A DNA stretch of 64,000 nucleotides from Chloroflexota bacterium (lineage in GTDB: Bacteria; Chloroflexota; Anaerolineae; Aggregatilineales; Phototrophicaceae): positions 124,001-188,000 of the forward strand of contig JAIUNI010000008.1 in assembly GCA_020161935.1 (NCBI GenBank), given 5' to 3'. The translations under genes were made by a program, and so were the position numbers. Under the pieces are notes generated by a model. That model had not been told where the DNA came from and ran no database searches. It saw nothing but the letters and a program-made list of their open reading frames with translations. Shown here piece by piece: positions 35,492-44,056 of this stretch; the stretch's first letter is position 1, and the number at the start of each line of letters is the position of its first letter.

Positions 35492-36331
35492 ATGACACAG
35501 CAGAACGAAGCCAATCCGCTCGCCATTCATATCCCTCAAAATGACCGTAATCTCTCATTGGTCGGTGGGGGTTTGCTGACGCTGATCGGCGTGGCATTCG
35601 GGCTAGCAAGGCGTAATCCATTTGGGGCGCTGCTGGCGGCAATCGGCGGGACGCTGATCTACCGGAGTATGACAGGGCGATCTGAAGTATATTACCTGAT
35701 GTCCTCGTCATCATCCACGATGTCGGAGGCTGAACGTGTGATTGCCCTTCCGCCAAAAGAGCAACGGCAGCACGTCACAGCCGTCATCACGGTCGATTAT
35801 CCGGCTGAGAAGCTGTACCACATCTGGCGCGACTTCCAACAAGTGCCGCGCATCCTATCGTCCATCGAATCGGTGACGGTTGTTGACCGCATCAACAGCC
35901 ATTGGACAGCCAAACCGGTTGATGGATTCAAGATGAGTTGGGATGTGGAAATCATCAGCGAAGTGCCGAATAAGGTCATCCGCTGGCAGTCCATCGGTGA
36001 CGCGAAGATCGCGAACGCGGGGTCGGTTCACTTCCGTCCGGCACTGACCACACGCGGAACCGAGATGCGGGTGACGTTGGAATACGCGGTGCCGGAACCA
36101 GATACGGGTGTCAATGTGGCACGCTGGCTGGGTGTGGAGGCGGATAACCACCTGCAAGGCGACCTTGAGGCTTTTAAGGCGAATGTGGAACAAGGCCGGT
36201 TTGAACCGCCGTACGAGCCGTGGGTACAGCCCGACGATGGTCAGTTTTATGCGAATGACACAACAGGACGTGATGAACACCGTCACCCGATTGATGGGCA
36301 AGACATCGAAAACGTGAACCGGAATATGTAG
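35492..36331 (+). CDS. DUF2892-SRPBCC (cyclase/dehydrase-like) membrane protein
   Basis: 279 residues. The N-terminal part (NDRNLSLVGGGLLTLIGVAF ... GALLAAIGGTLIYRSMTG) is a two-helix DUF2892-type membrane module. From about residue 95 an SRPBCC/START-like lipid- or ligand-binding domain follows (ITVDYPAEKLYHIWRDFQQV; VIRWQSIGDAKIANAGSVHF). Such fused proteins are widespread and of unknown role, often placed near stress or envelope genes. The ATG follows GGGGATGATCC. A terminator hairpin stands about 65 bases after the stop. Confidence 0.8.
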   Translation: MTQQNEANPLAIHIPQNDRNLSLVGGGLLTLIGVAFGLARRNPFGALLAAIGGTLIYRSMTGRSEVYYLMSSSSSTMSEAERVIALPPKEQRQHVTAVITVDYPAEKLYHIWRDFQQVPRILSSIESVTVVDRINSHWTAKPVDGFKMSWDVEIISEVPNKVIRWQSIGDAKIANAGSVHFRPALTTRGTEMRVTLEYAVPEPDTGVNVARWLGVEADNHLQGDLEAFKANVEQGRFEPPYEPWVQPDDGQFYANDTTGRDEHRHPIDGQDIENVNRNM

Positions 36332-36396
36332 GCCGCAAAGCAACAGCTAGCAGGACGTAGACCTGCCTCCCCCCTTAGGCCGGTTATACGACTGAT

Positions 36397-36434
36397 GAAA
36401 CCGCCCCATCCATCTCTCCGGGGCGGTTTCGTTT
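36397..36434 (+). terminator. Intrinsic terminator of the SRPBCC gene
   Basis: GAAACCGCCCC (36397-36407) pairs with GGGGCGGTTTC (36420-36430), a perfect 11-bp stem with a 12-base loop, followed by GTTTG. The T run is short but the stem is very strong. Confidence 0.75.
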
Positions 36435-36444
36435 GTAGGGGGCG

Positions 36445-36760
36445 AAGACTTTTAACCGCAGAGACGCGGAGAACGCAGAGAAAATGCAGAGGGATTTTTA
36501 ACACAAAGGCTCAAAGGCACAGAGGGATAAAGAGAAGAGAGGATTAACCGCCAAGTCGCCAAGAACGCCAAGTTCAAGGCAGAGAAGACAGGATAGAACC
36601 TCAGGGGTGTGGAGAAAATGCGGAGAGAAAGGGCGCAAAAGACCAAGACGATTAACCACAGAGGCACAGAAGTAATTCCAATAAAGTAATGCGAATACAA
36701 ACCCCCTCCGTCGCTGACGCGACACCTCCCCCGCAAGCAAGGGAGGAAAATCATTCACTC
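36445..36760. repeat. Cluster of dispersed intergenic repeats
   Basis: AACCGCAGAGACGCGGAGAA at 36455, degenerate CACAAAGGCTCAAAGGCACAG runs, and AACCGCCAAGTCGCCAAGAA at 36546, continuing to about 36660 with GAGGCACAGAAG. Near 36700-36750 a different palindromic block (CCCCCTCCGTCGCTGACGCG ... AAGCAAGGGAGG) follows. Several open frames across it exist only because the repeats lack stops; none is called. Confidence 0.65.
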
Positions 36761-36812
36761 ACTCATTTTCGCAATATTTACTTGGAACTACTGAGAACAC
36801 AGAGGAAATAAA

Positions 36813-36833
36813 GGGCGCAGGAGTGCTGCGCCC
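36813..36833 (-). terminator. Intrinsic terminator of the duplicated-domain protein gene
   Basis: On the minus strand GGGCGCAG pairs with CTGCGCCC (8-bp stem, 36813-36820 with 36826-36833), followed by TTTATTTCC. It begins 15 bases after the stop codon at 36848. Confidence 0.75.
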
Positions 36834-36847
36834 GACAGATGACTAGA

Positions 36848-38002
36848 TTATTGGGGAGCGTAGGTGGCGGTGTCGATGACATTGAGGGCGATTTGCTGCC
36901 ATTTTTCGACCTCACCGGGGGCGGCGAGCAGTTGAACGGTGATGAGGTTATCACCGTCGGTAATCAACCACGCTGTCCCCGCGAAGGCGGAGGTTGAGAA
37001 GTCGACACGGGCAGCGGATTTACCTGCCAGTGTGGTTTCCTCGACGGTGGTGAAATCCACGCTACCGGCCACAGCGACGGTGGTCATTTCCAGCAGTTCA
37101 ACAGCGGTCGCATCCGGCGTGAGGGGCAGGTTGGCATCGTCGATGTAGTCCGCAATGGTGCCGAAGCTAAAGAGAATGTTGGCCTCACCGGAAGCCAGCG
37201 AATCACCGAATGATTTTTCAACAGCGGCTTCGGTGTTGGCGATGTAGATGCCTTTGCTGCCATGTTTACGGCTGAACCACGTCGCGGGGTACATGAGCAT
37301 TCCCCCACCATTGGAGGCGCTGTTGGTGAGTTCTACCGGTTCGGCAGTGACATCCGGTTCAGGGGTTTCGTCCGGGGCGGATGTTGCTTCGGCTTCAAGA
37401 GGGCTATTGGCTATCTTGACCGAGCCGAGGATGTCACGAGCGATGATATCCCATTTATCGCCTTCACCGGGGGCGGCATACAGGATGATGGCGACAATCC
37501 ATTTATGTTCAAGGACGGTCAGCAGCAGTTGGCCTTCACCGCGATCTTCGGCGATCAGGTTGACACGAACGGCGGGAATACCATTGATCTTAATTTCGCC
37601 AGAGTCGCCAAACTCAAATTCGTCGGGCATTCCCTGCGAGGTCAGCGCGTCGAGGATTTCAGCGGGTGATGAGTCGGTGGTAATGCCGGGAATATCGGAG
37701 GCAAGTTCAGCAAGGGCGATGGCGGCGACTTCGATATGCACTTCGCCAGCTTCAAACACATCGTCGAGGTTAAAGAGTTCTTTTTCGAGCGCGTCGGGTG
37801 TATTCGCGACCTTTAGCGTGAGAACGCTGTCGGAGTCGCTGCCGGGTTCCGATACCCAATCGGCAGGAAATTGGACGAATGCGCGACCGTCTTCGGTGGT
37901 GTAGACCTGCAAATCGGTGGTGCTATCCTGCGCGGCGACCGGCAGCGCCAGCACGAAGGCGGCGAGCAGCAGTGTCAACAAAGATATGCGAGACCATTTC
38001 AT
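36848..38002 (-). CDS. Secreted protein with two tandem copies of an unknown domain
   Basis: About 384 residues with a signal peptide (MKWSRISLLTLLLAAFVLALPVAA). Two related domains follow: one with FVQFPADWVSEPG ... INGIPAVRVNL ... WIVAIILYAAPGEGDKWDII, the other with LMYPATWFSRKHG ... LAGKSAARVDF ... LITVQLLAAPGEVEKWQQIA. The shared pattern (P-A-x-W, then A-A-P-G-E-x-x-K-W) suggests internal duplication; it resembles the PsbP/DcrB-like fold found in lipoproteins, but that is a guess. A Thr/Pro/Glu-rich linker (DETPEPDVTAEPVE) joins the copies. The ATG at 38002 has AAGGAC upstream; the frame extends to 38110 without support. No lipobox seen. Confidence 0.75.
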   Translation of the reverse strand: MKWSRISLLTLLLAAFVLALPVAAQDSTTDLQVYTTEDGRAFVQFPADWVSEPGSDSDSVLTLKVANTPDALEKELFNLDDVFEAGEVHIEVAAIALAELASDIPGITTDSSPAEILDALTSQGMPDEFEFGDSGEIKINGIPAVRVNLIAEDRGEGQLLLTVLEHKWIVAIILYAAPGEGDKWDIIARDILGSVKIANSPLEAEATSAPDETPEPDVTAEPVELTNSASNGGGMLMYPATWFSRKHGSKGIYIANTEAAVEKSFGDSLASGEANILFSFGTIADYIDDANLPLTPDATAVELLEMTTVAVAGSVDFTTVEETTLAGKSAARVDFSTSAFAGTAWLITDGDNLITVQLLAAPGEVEKWQQIALNVIDTATYAPQ

Positions 38003-38129
38003 GCGGTGTTGTCCTTTCAGTGTGGAAACCGTTCTATCCAGTAGACGACAGGGCGCGGGGAAATGTTCCCATGCCCCACCACAGGATAGCATCGTTCTAT
38101 TAAGAGTCATGGGTGAGGGTTTTATGAAA

Positions 38130-38158
38130 GTAGGGGTTTACCGGCGGCAAACCCCTAC
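38130..38158. repeat. GTAGGGG palindrome
   Basis: GTAGGGGTTT (38130-38139) and AAACCCCTAC (38149-38158) form a perfect 10-bp stem around ACCGGCGGC. It lies 22 bases after the end of gatA and on the minus strand is followed by TTTCAT, so it may double as its terminator. The GTAGGG edge is shared with the palindrome pair near 45.0 kb. Confidence 0.65.
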
Positions 38159-38179
38159 AGAGTCATTATTAAGCGGTGA

Positions 38180-39646
38180 TTATGCGGTGGCGAGAGCGGG
38201 ACGGCGTTTGTGCCAGTCGGTGGCCTGTTCGTATGCATGACCGACGCGCAGAATGGTATCTTCGGCGAAGGCTTTACCGAGGATCTGCATCCCGATGGGC
38301 AGGTTGTCCTGATCGAAGCCACAGGGGACGTTCAGGCCGCAGATGCCGGCGAGGCTGGGCGGCAGCGTGAACACGTCCTCGAGGTACATGGACAGCGGGT
38401 CGCTGCTGTTCTGGCCGATTTTGAAGGCGGTCTTGGGCGCGGTCGGCGCGACGATCACATCCACATCTTTGAATGCCGTGTCGAAATCCTGCTTGATGAG
38501 CGTGCGGACGGCCTGCGCCTTGCCGTAGTAGGCATCATAGTAACCGGCAGAAAGCGCGTACGTGCCGAGCATGATGCGGCGCTTGACCTCCGGCCCGAAG
38601 CCCTGCCCGCGCGTGGCTTTGTAGGTCGGCCACATCTCACCCTTATCGACCTTCTGCCCGAAGCGGATACCGTCGTAACGCGCGAGGTTAGCGCTGGCTT
38701 CCGCCGGGGCGATGATATAGTAGACAGGGAGGCTGTACTGCGTGTGCGGCAGGCTGATCGGTACGGCCTTCGCACCCATCGACTCCAGTTTGGCGATGGC
38801 GGTGCGGATAGCAGCCTCAACCTCCGGCTGGATACCCTCGATGAAATATTCCTTTGGAATACCGATCTTCAAGCCTTTGATGTCACCGGTGAGCGCGGCG
38901 AGGTAATCCGGCACATCGACGGGCATACTGGTCGCGTCGAGGGGATCTTTACCGGCGATGACCTGCAAGATGCGGGCGCAGTCCTCAACCGAGCGAGTCA
39001 TCGGGCCAGCGCCATCCAGAGACGAACCGAAGGCCACCAAGCCGTAACGCGAGACGCGCCCGTAGCTGGCCTTGAGCGCGGCGATACCACAGAACGAGCC
39101 GGGTTCGCGGATGCTGCCGCCCGTATCCGTGCCAATTGCACCCGCCGCCATGCCCGCGCTAACGGCTGCGGCGCTGCCACCGCTGCTGCCGCCGGGGACG
39201 CGCTCGATATCCCACGGGTTGCGGGTGATGGCGTAGGCCGAGTTTTCGGTGGAGGAACCCATCGCGAACTCGTCCATGTTGACCTTGCCGAGCATGACCA
39301 TACCGGCATCGGCAAGGCGCTGGACGACGGTGGCATCATACAACGGCTTATAGCCCTTGAGGATTTTTGAGCCGCAGGTGGTTTCGATGTCTTTGGTGGA
39401 GAGTACGTCCTTGATCGCCAGTGGGATACCGAGCAGCGGACGCTCGTCGCCAGCGGCGCGGGCTTTGTCGGCGGCTTCGGCATCGGCGAGGGCGCGTTCA
39501 ACGGTGACGGTGAGGTAGGCTTGGATGGTGGGATCGAGCTTCTCGATTTGATCGAGGTACGCGCGGGTGAGTTCGACGGAGGTAATCTCTTTGGCGCGGA
39601 GTTTCGCCAACGCCTCGGTGATGGTTAATTCAGTGAGTAACGTCAT
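38180..39646 (-). CDS. gatA: Aspartyl/glutamyl-tRNA amidotransferase subunit A
   Basis: 488 residues, the normal length of GatA. The amidase signature is intact: Lys in LLGIPLAIKDVLSTKD, the Gly/Ser-rich GGSSGGSAAAVSAGM with the cis-Ser, and the nucleophile Ser in IGTDTGGSIREPGSFCG; together they form the Ser-cisSer-Lys triad. With GatB and GatC it transamidates Glu-tRNA(Gln) or Asp-tRNA(Asn) using ammonia from glutamine. GatB and GatC are not adjacent here, which is common outside Firmicutes. The GatA-typical C-terminus (ADWH) also argues for GatA over a generic amidase. Confidence 0.92.
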   Translation of the reverse strand: MTLLTELTITEALAKLRAKEITSVELTRAYLDQIEKLDPTIQAYLTVTVERALADAEAADKARAAGDERPLLGIPLAIKDVLSTKDIETTCGSKILKGYKPLYDATVVQRLADAGMVMLGKVNMDEFAMGSSTENSAYAITRNPWDIERVPGGSSGGSAAAVSAGMAAGAIGTDTGGSIREPGSFCGIAALKASYGRVSRYGLVAFGSSLDGAGPMTRSVEDCARILQVIAGKDPLDATSMPVDVPDYLAALTGDIKGLKIGIPKEYFIEGIQPEVEAAIRTAIAKLESMGAKAVPISLPHTQYSLPVYYIIAPAEASANLARYDGIRFGQKVDKGEMWPTYKATRGQGFGPEVKRRIMLGTYALSAGYYDAYYGKAQAVRTLIKQDFDTAFKDVDVIVAPTAPKTAFKIGQNSSDPLSMYLEDVFTLPPSLAGICGLNVPCGFDQDNLPIGMQILGKAFAEDTILRVGHAYEQATDWHKRRPALATA

Positions 39647-39756
39647 GGTTTACTACTTCTCGTGTGAGCCGCGAATGATGGGGGACAGTATAGCATAAAA
39701 TAGTGGTCAGTCGTCAGTCAACAGTCTCCAGCTCAATGCGAAGAGAAAAGCGTTTG

Positions 39757-39830
39757 AACCGCAGAGACGCAGAGAACACAGAGGAAGACGGAGAAAGAGG
39801 ATTGAACCGCCAAGTCGCCAAGAAGAATAT
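39757..39830 (+). repeat. Dispersed CAGAGACG and CCGCCAAG repeat runs
   Basis: AACCGCAGAGACGCAGAGAA then CACAGAGG, and, 50 bases on, AACCGCCAAGTCGCCAAGAA. This is the same family and order as at 36.45-36.58 kb. A TCAGTCGTCAGTC-type run precedes it at about 39705-39735. Confidence 0.7.
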
Positions 39831-39939
39831 CTAGGGGATTGCTGGCAGCAAGCCTGAGAGATAGGCCAAGCGGGTTTTTACAGGGTGGGTGGGATGGCGT
39901 AGACTGAGGATAGTAACGAGCAACAGAGGGAAATGAGCT

Positions 39940-40500
39940 ATGCAGCGACCGCCGCTCGACTTGGAAATTAAGGTGAAGGACTTCTTGGCGTTCTACTGGC
40001 TGAAAGCCGAACTGGTGGAGTTTTGCCGCGCGAACGGGCTGCCAACGGGCGGATCGAAGGGTGAGCTGACCGAGCGAATCGCCCACTTCCTGCGGACGGG
40101 CGAACTGCTGCTGCCCACGACGCGCCCAAAAATCAAGAGTGATGGGCAGCTCCCGACGCTGGATACGATTATCAACAAAGATTACCGCTCGTCGCAGGTG
40201 AACCGCGCGTTCTTTGAGGAGATCATCGGTAAGAAGTTCCACTTCTCGACAGCGTTCCAGCAGTACTTTAAGGATAACGTGGGTAAGACGTTCCGCGACG
40301 CGATTGAGTACTGGTACACGCTGGAGGAACGGGCGAGGCGCGGCGAAAAGACAACCATCGCGCCGCAGTTCGAGTATAACCAGTTCGTGCGGCAGTACCA
40401 CGAGCAGAACCCGAACACCACCCACGCGGCGGCGGTGGCAGCGTGGAAGGCATACCGCAGCCAGCGGCGGGAGGATGCAGGGTCAAGCGAGGCAGGTTAG
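39940..40500 (+). CDS. SAP-domain protein (DUF6434-like)
   Basis: 186 residues. The first 55 form a SAP-like helix-extended-loop-helix (LKAELVEFCRANGLPTGGSK then GELTERIAHFL), a motif that often binds DNA or RNA. The C-terminal part (YRSSQVNRAFFEEIIGKKFH; YFKDNVGKTFRDAIEYWYTL) resembles the DUF6434 domain found with such SAP motifs in scattered bacteria. The function of this family is unknown. AGAGGGAAATGAGCT precedes the ATG. It is monocistronic, with repeats on both sides. Confidence 0.8.
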   Translation: MQRPPLDLEIKVKDFLAFYWLKAELVEFCRANGLPTGGSKGELTERIAHFLRTGELLLPTTRPKIKSDGQLPTLDTIINKDYRSSQVNRAFFEEIIGKKFHFSTAFQQYFKDNVGKTFRDAIEYWYTLEERARRGEKTTIAPQFEYNQFVRQYHEQNPNTTHAAAVAAWKAYRSQRREDAGSSEAG

Positions 40501-40507
40501 AATAGGG

Positions 40508-40550
40508 TTTACCCTCACCCCTACCCCTCTCCCTCAGGGCGAGGGGATCA
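40508..40550. repeat. CCCTCACCC/GGGCGAGGGG palindromic block
   Basis: The run CCCTCACCCCTACCCCTCTC is followed by CCTCAGGGCGAGGGG and can fold back on itself. A close relative, in opposite orientation, lies inside the MITE at 5503-5541. Such blocks are frequent in intergenic DNA of environmental bacteria. Confidence 0.6.
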
Positions 40551-40621
40551 AAACAAGTTGTTTGAGATGAATGAGGGATTGAGCAATAAATAAATGTGAT
40601 TTACGGCAAAAGGGATTTGAT

Positions 40622-42013
40622 ATGGTCGCAACAATCCGCGAAAACCCGGTGTATAACCCGTATGATGGCAGCGTGGTCGGGCATGTGCCTGAATTTAGCG
40701 AACAGGATGTGCGCGAGGCGGTTGGCCGTGCCGCAGCCGCCGCGCCCCTAATGGCCGCTATGCCCGCCCACCAGCGCGGGAGCATCCTCAACAAAGCGGC
40801 ACAGATTATCGCCAGCCAAGCCGACGAGATCGCGCGGATTATGGCGCGGGAGAACGGCAAGCCGATGAAGTACGCGCGCGGCGAGGCCATGCGTGCGGTG
40901 GACACGTTCAACTTCGCGGCGGATGAAGCGCGGCGGCTGCACGGCGAAACCATTCCGCTGGATGCGTCACCGGGGGGCGTGGGCAAGATCGGTTATTACG
41001 TGCGCGTGCCGGTGGGCGTGATCGCAGCGATTACCCCGTTCAACTTCCCGCTGAACCTGTCCGTACACAAGCTCGCGCCAGCCATCGCGGCGGGGTGTCC
41101 GGTGGTGATGAAACCCGCCCCATTCACACCAATGACGGTCATCAAACTGGCGGAAATTATGCGCGAGGCGGGATTGCCGGACGGCGCGTTCGAGGTGGTG
41201 ACAGGCGGCGCGGAAGTCGGCAGTTGGCTAACGACTGACCCGCGCATCGCTATGATTTCCTTCACTGGCAGCCCCGCAGTTGCCCACCATATCAGCAAGG
41301 CGGCGGGCATCCGGCGTGTGGTGCTGGAACTGGGCGGCAACGCGGCGACCATCGTGGACGAGGACGCGAACATCGACGCGGCGGTCAACCGGACGGTGAT
41401 GGGCAGCTTCTCGTACAGCGGTCAGGTGTGCATCAGTGTGCAGCGTTTGTTCATCCACCGCAAACGCTATGACGAGTTCCGGGGCAAATTCCTCGCGGCG
41501 ACTGAGAAACTGGTGATGGGCGATCCCTTGAGCGACAGCACCGACATCGGCCCACTGATTAACGACGCAGCCGCCGAGCGGATTGACGCATGGCTGGGCG
41601 AGGCGGTGGCACAGGGCGCGACCGTGGCAACCGGCGGCACGCGCGAAGGCCGGATGTACAAGCCAACGGTGTTGGAGAACGTCAAACCGGATATGCAAAT
41701 TATGTGTGCCGAGGCGTTCGGGCCGCTGGTGAACTTCGTGCCGTTCGACACGTTCGAGGACGCGCTGCGGATGGCGGACGAAGGCACATTCGGTTTGCAG
41801 GCGGGCGTTTATACCCGCGACCTGAATAAGGCGATGCTGGCGGTGCAGAAGCTGAACGTGGGCGGCGTAATCATCAACGACGTGCCGACCATCCGCATCG
41901 ACAACATGCCCTACGGCGGCAACAAGGACAGCGGTGTGGGGCGCGAAGGCCCACGTTTCGCCGTTGAGGAAATGACCACGCTCAAGATGGTCATGATAAA
42001 TTTGGGGGTGTAG
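40622..42013 (+). CDS. NAD(P)-dependent aldehyde dehydrogenase
   Basis: 463 residues. Motifs of the ALDH superfamily are all present: the proton-relay Asn in ITPFNFPLN, the Lys in PVVMKPAPFTP, the Gly loop FTGSPAVAHHI, the catalytic Glu in LELGGNAATIV, the nucleophile in YSGQVCISVQR (with Cys), and EAFGPLVNFVPF. SGQVCISVQR is typical of the lactaldehyde / non-phosphorylating glyceraldehyde-3-phosphate / succinate semialdehyde branch. The substrate is not certain. It ends 8 bases before the AT-rich ATPase/PIN module, whose ribosome site overlaps its stop codon. Confidence 0.92.
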   Translation: MVATIRENPVYNPYDGSVVGHVPEFSEQDVREAVGRAAAAAPLMAAMPAHQRGSILNKAAQIIASQADEIARIMARENGKPMKYARGEAMRAVDTFNFAADEARRLHGETIPLDASPGGVGKIGYYVRVPVGVIAAITPFNFPLNLSVHKLAPAIAAGCPVVMKPAPFTPMTVIKLAEIMREAGLPDGAFEVVTGGAEVGSWLTTDPRIAMISFTGSPAVAHHISKAAGIRRVVLELGGNAATIVDEDANIDAAVNRTVMGSFSYSGQVCISVQRLFIHRKRYDEFRGKFLAATEKLVMGDPLSDSTDIGPLINDAAAERIDAWLGEAVAQGATVATGGTREGRMYKPTVLENVKPDMQIMCAEAFGPLVNFVPFDTFEDALRMADEGTFGLQAGVYTRDLNKAMLAVQKLNVGGVIINDVPTIRIDNMPYGGNKDSGVGREGPRFAVEEMTTLKMVMINLGV

Positions 42014-42021
42014 GGAAATCA

Positions 42022-43365
42022 ATGGCTGAACAAAATGATGTGCCACAACCAAAAGGCATTACTGGCATAACCATCAGCGGTTTCAAATCGCTACGTGACG
42101 AATCACATATTGAAATACGTAATCTTACGATCCTTGCTGGGGCTAATAGCTCCGGCAAGTCAAGTATTATGCAGCCATTGTTATTATTGAAGCAGACATT
42201 AGAAGCCCCATATGACCCCGGACCTTTATTATTAAATGGGCCAAATGTTAACTTTAGAAATGCAAAGCAGTTTTTTTGGAAAGTTAATGAAAAAAGATAT
42301 AAGGATTTTGTGTTACAAATTGACATTGATGGAAAGGCTAATTTCAGCAACAGATATCATAAATATTTCGAGAAAATAGAGCTAATAGAAACGTCCACTT
42401 TCTACGCAGGTAAACGTATTAAACTTCATCCCAATATGACTGAAGAAGAAATTGTTGCAAAAGTACCTGAGGTTCTACGCAAATTCATCGATTCATGGGA
42501 GCAAGACTTACAAGGACGTTTACGATTCTTTGTAGTGAGAAATCGTTGCTTTCTTGGACTCGACATAGCTCATCCAGATTCAAATGTGCCTATAAAAGGT
42601 ATGGGCTTCCTTACTGAAATCGATAATAGAAAAATACTTGAAATGATACATGTGCAGGGAATCAGGTCTCGTCCAGAAACGTTATATCCAATAACATCAG
42701 GACTTGATTCAATGTATATCGGTAACTTCGAAAATTACACAGCAACAATTGTTAACAATTGGAAATCATCAGGTAGTAACAGATTTTATGAAGTAGCGCG
42801 CATTCTTGGTTCATCAGGATTGCGATTGACATCTGGAATAGATGTACGTCAAGTAAGCGATACTCATATTGAATTGCTAGTTAACCGTCTTATTGACAAT
42901 AGTTTATCAAGCAAATCTGATATGGTTACAATTAGTAATGTGGGCTTTGGCGTTTCTCAAGTGCTCCCCGTACTTGTTGCTTTATTGGTAGCTGAACCTG
43001 AACAACTTGTATATATCGAACAACCTGAATTGCACTTGCACCCTCGCGCACAAGTGGCACTCGCGCAAATCGTGGCTGACGCAGCAAATCGTGGTGTGCG
43101 GGTGGTAGTAGAAACACATAGCGATCTACTCTTACTCGGTATTCAAACGCTGGTTGCCGAAGGAAAACTTGCAACAAATAAAGTTAAACTCCACTGGTTT
43201 GAGCGTGATAATGAAGGTGTGACTCACATTACACCCTCAGACTTGAATGAAGATGGCTCATACGAAGGCTGGCCCGAAGATTTCGCGGATGTCCAGTTTA
43301 GGGCAAGTAACGATTATCTTGATGCTGTCGAAAAACGCCAACGTGAGGGATTGAATGGTCATTAA
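42022..43365 (+). CDS. AAA/ABC-type ATPase with C-terminal DUF3696, first gene of an AT-rich two-gene module
   Basis: 447 residues. Walker A is GANSSGKSSIM (residues 40-50); the lead ITISGFKSLRDESHIEIRN is typical of SMC/RecF/OLD-like ATPases. The Q-loop follows at QPLLLLKQTLE. Near 333 is EQPELHLHPRAQ, the Walker B/D-loop region, and ETHSD at 364-368 carries the switch histidine. The C-terminus (LNEDGSYEGWPEDFADVQFR) fits DUF3696. Such stand-alone ATPases are often the sensor part of defence pairs. Its DNA is AT-rich (42241-42300 counts at 15 G+C of 60), unlike both neighbours, a sign of transfer. It overlaps the next gene by 11 bases, so translation is coupled. Confidence 0.85.
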   Translation: MAEQNDVPQPKGITGITISGFKSLRDESHIEIRNLTILAGANSSGKSSIMQPLLLLKQTLEAPYDPGPLLLNGPNVNFRNAKQFFWKVNEKRYKDFVLQIDIDGKANFSNRYHKYFEKIELIETSTFYAGKRIKLHPNMTEEEIVAKVPEVLRKFIDSWEQDLQGRLRFFVVRNRCFLGLDIAHPDSNVPIKGMGFLTEIDNRKILEMIHVQGIRSRPETLYPITSGLDSMYIGNFENYTATIVNNWKSSGSNRFYEVARILGSSGLRLTSGIDVRQVSDTHIELLVNRLIDNSLSSKSDMVTISNVGFGVSQVLPVLVALLVAEPEQLVYIEQPELHLHPRAQVALAQIVADAANRGVRVVVETHSDLLLLGIQTLVAEGKLATNKVKLHWFERDNEGVTHITPSDLNEDGSYEGWPEDFADVQFRASNDYLDAVEKRQREGLNGH

Positions 43366-43918
43366 GAACCCGAAAACTTTGGCAGTTGATACATCGGTGA
43401 TGTTAGCCGCAAGCAGTGGGGAACATATACTTGATGGAGAGGCAAAACTCTGTCGGGATTTTATGGAAGAAATACTCAAAGTAGGGCATAAAATCATATT
43501 CACACCAGAAATTGTGGCAGAATGGGATAAATACGACCTTCGTCGAAAAACATTTGTACCTAAAACTATTCCTTGGTATATCCAGATGCAGCGTCGAGGA
43601 TTGGTTTCTCGTCACAGTGATGCTACACGTAGCGATTTAAGAGAAGCAGTTTTCGCGGCTGTTGAGAAACATGCGATTAAAGCCGTTGAAAAAGATATGA
43701 GATGGGTTGAAGGCGCATTATTAGGTGACAAATGCATTGCTTCCCATGAAAATAAGGCTCGTGGACACTTTAAACGTGCCGCACAAACGGTGGATGAAAT
43801 TAAGTCGATTATTTGGGTTAATCCTCGCATCATTGAGGAAAATTGCATCTATTGGCTACGCGAAGGTGCACCAGCAGATGAACATCGAACATTAGGTTAT
43901 GTAAGTCCAGAAGATTAG
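43355..43918 (+). CDS. PIN-like nuclease-fold protein, partner of the ATPase
   Basis: 187 residues. AVDTSVMLAAS (Asp12) opens the protein as in PIN domains, FTPEIVAEWDKY (Glu52, Glu56) fits the second acidic position, and LGDKCIASHENKARGHF (Asp125) the third. This spacing and the ordered helices support a PIN-fold ribonuclease, though it is longer than typical VapC toxins (about 130) and the match is by eye. The ATG lies inside the end of the ATPase gene. A likely reading is that the ATPase senses or licenses and the PIN protein cuts RNA or tRNA, as in toxin-like defence; this is inference. Confidence 0.7.
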   Translation: MVIKNPKTLAVDTSVMLAASSGEHILDGEAKLCRDFMEEILKVGHKIIFTPEIVAEWDKYDLRRKTFVPKTIPWYIQMQRRGLVSRHSDATRSDLREAVFAAVEKHAIKAVEKDMRWVEGALLGDKCIASHENKARGHFKRAAQTVDEIKSIIWVNPRIIEENCIYWLREGAPADEHRTLGYVSPED

Positions 43919-43938
43919 GTTTTAGATTTCTGTTACAT

Positions 43939-43964
43939 CGGTAAGACTGCTGCGGCTCTTACCG
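43939..43964 (+). terminator. Hairpin after the ATPase/PIN module
   Basis: CGGTAAGA (43939-43946) pairs with TCTTACCG (43957-43964), an 8-bp stem with a 10-base loop. It lies 20 bases after the PIN gene stop. No T run follows, so its role as terminator is moderate. Confidence 0.5.
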
Positions 43965-44056
43965 TCCTTATGAGGGCAGCGACACGCAGACTTCATTTTG
44001 CCCCGTCGCTGCATCATCATTTCATCGGTCAATCTTATCTAAAAAAGAGAGTAACA

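Noticed and set aside
38210..39370. 386-residue plus-strand frame opposite gatA
   Set aside because: Shadow of gatA, which carries all catalytic motifs.
41228..42052. 274-residue minus-strand frame opposite the aldehyde dehydrogenase
   Set aside because: Shadow; the ALDH has intact motifs on the plus strand.
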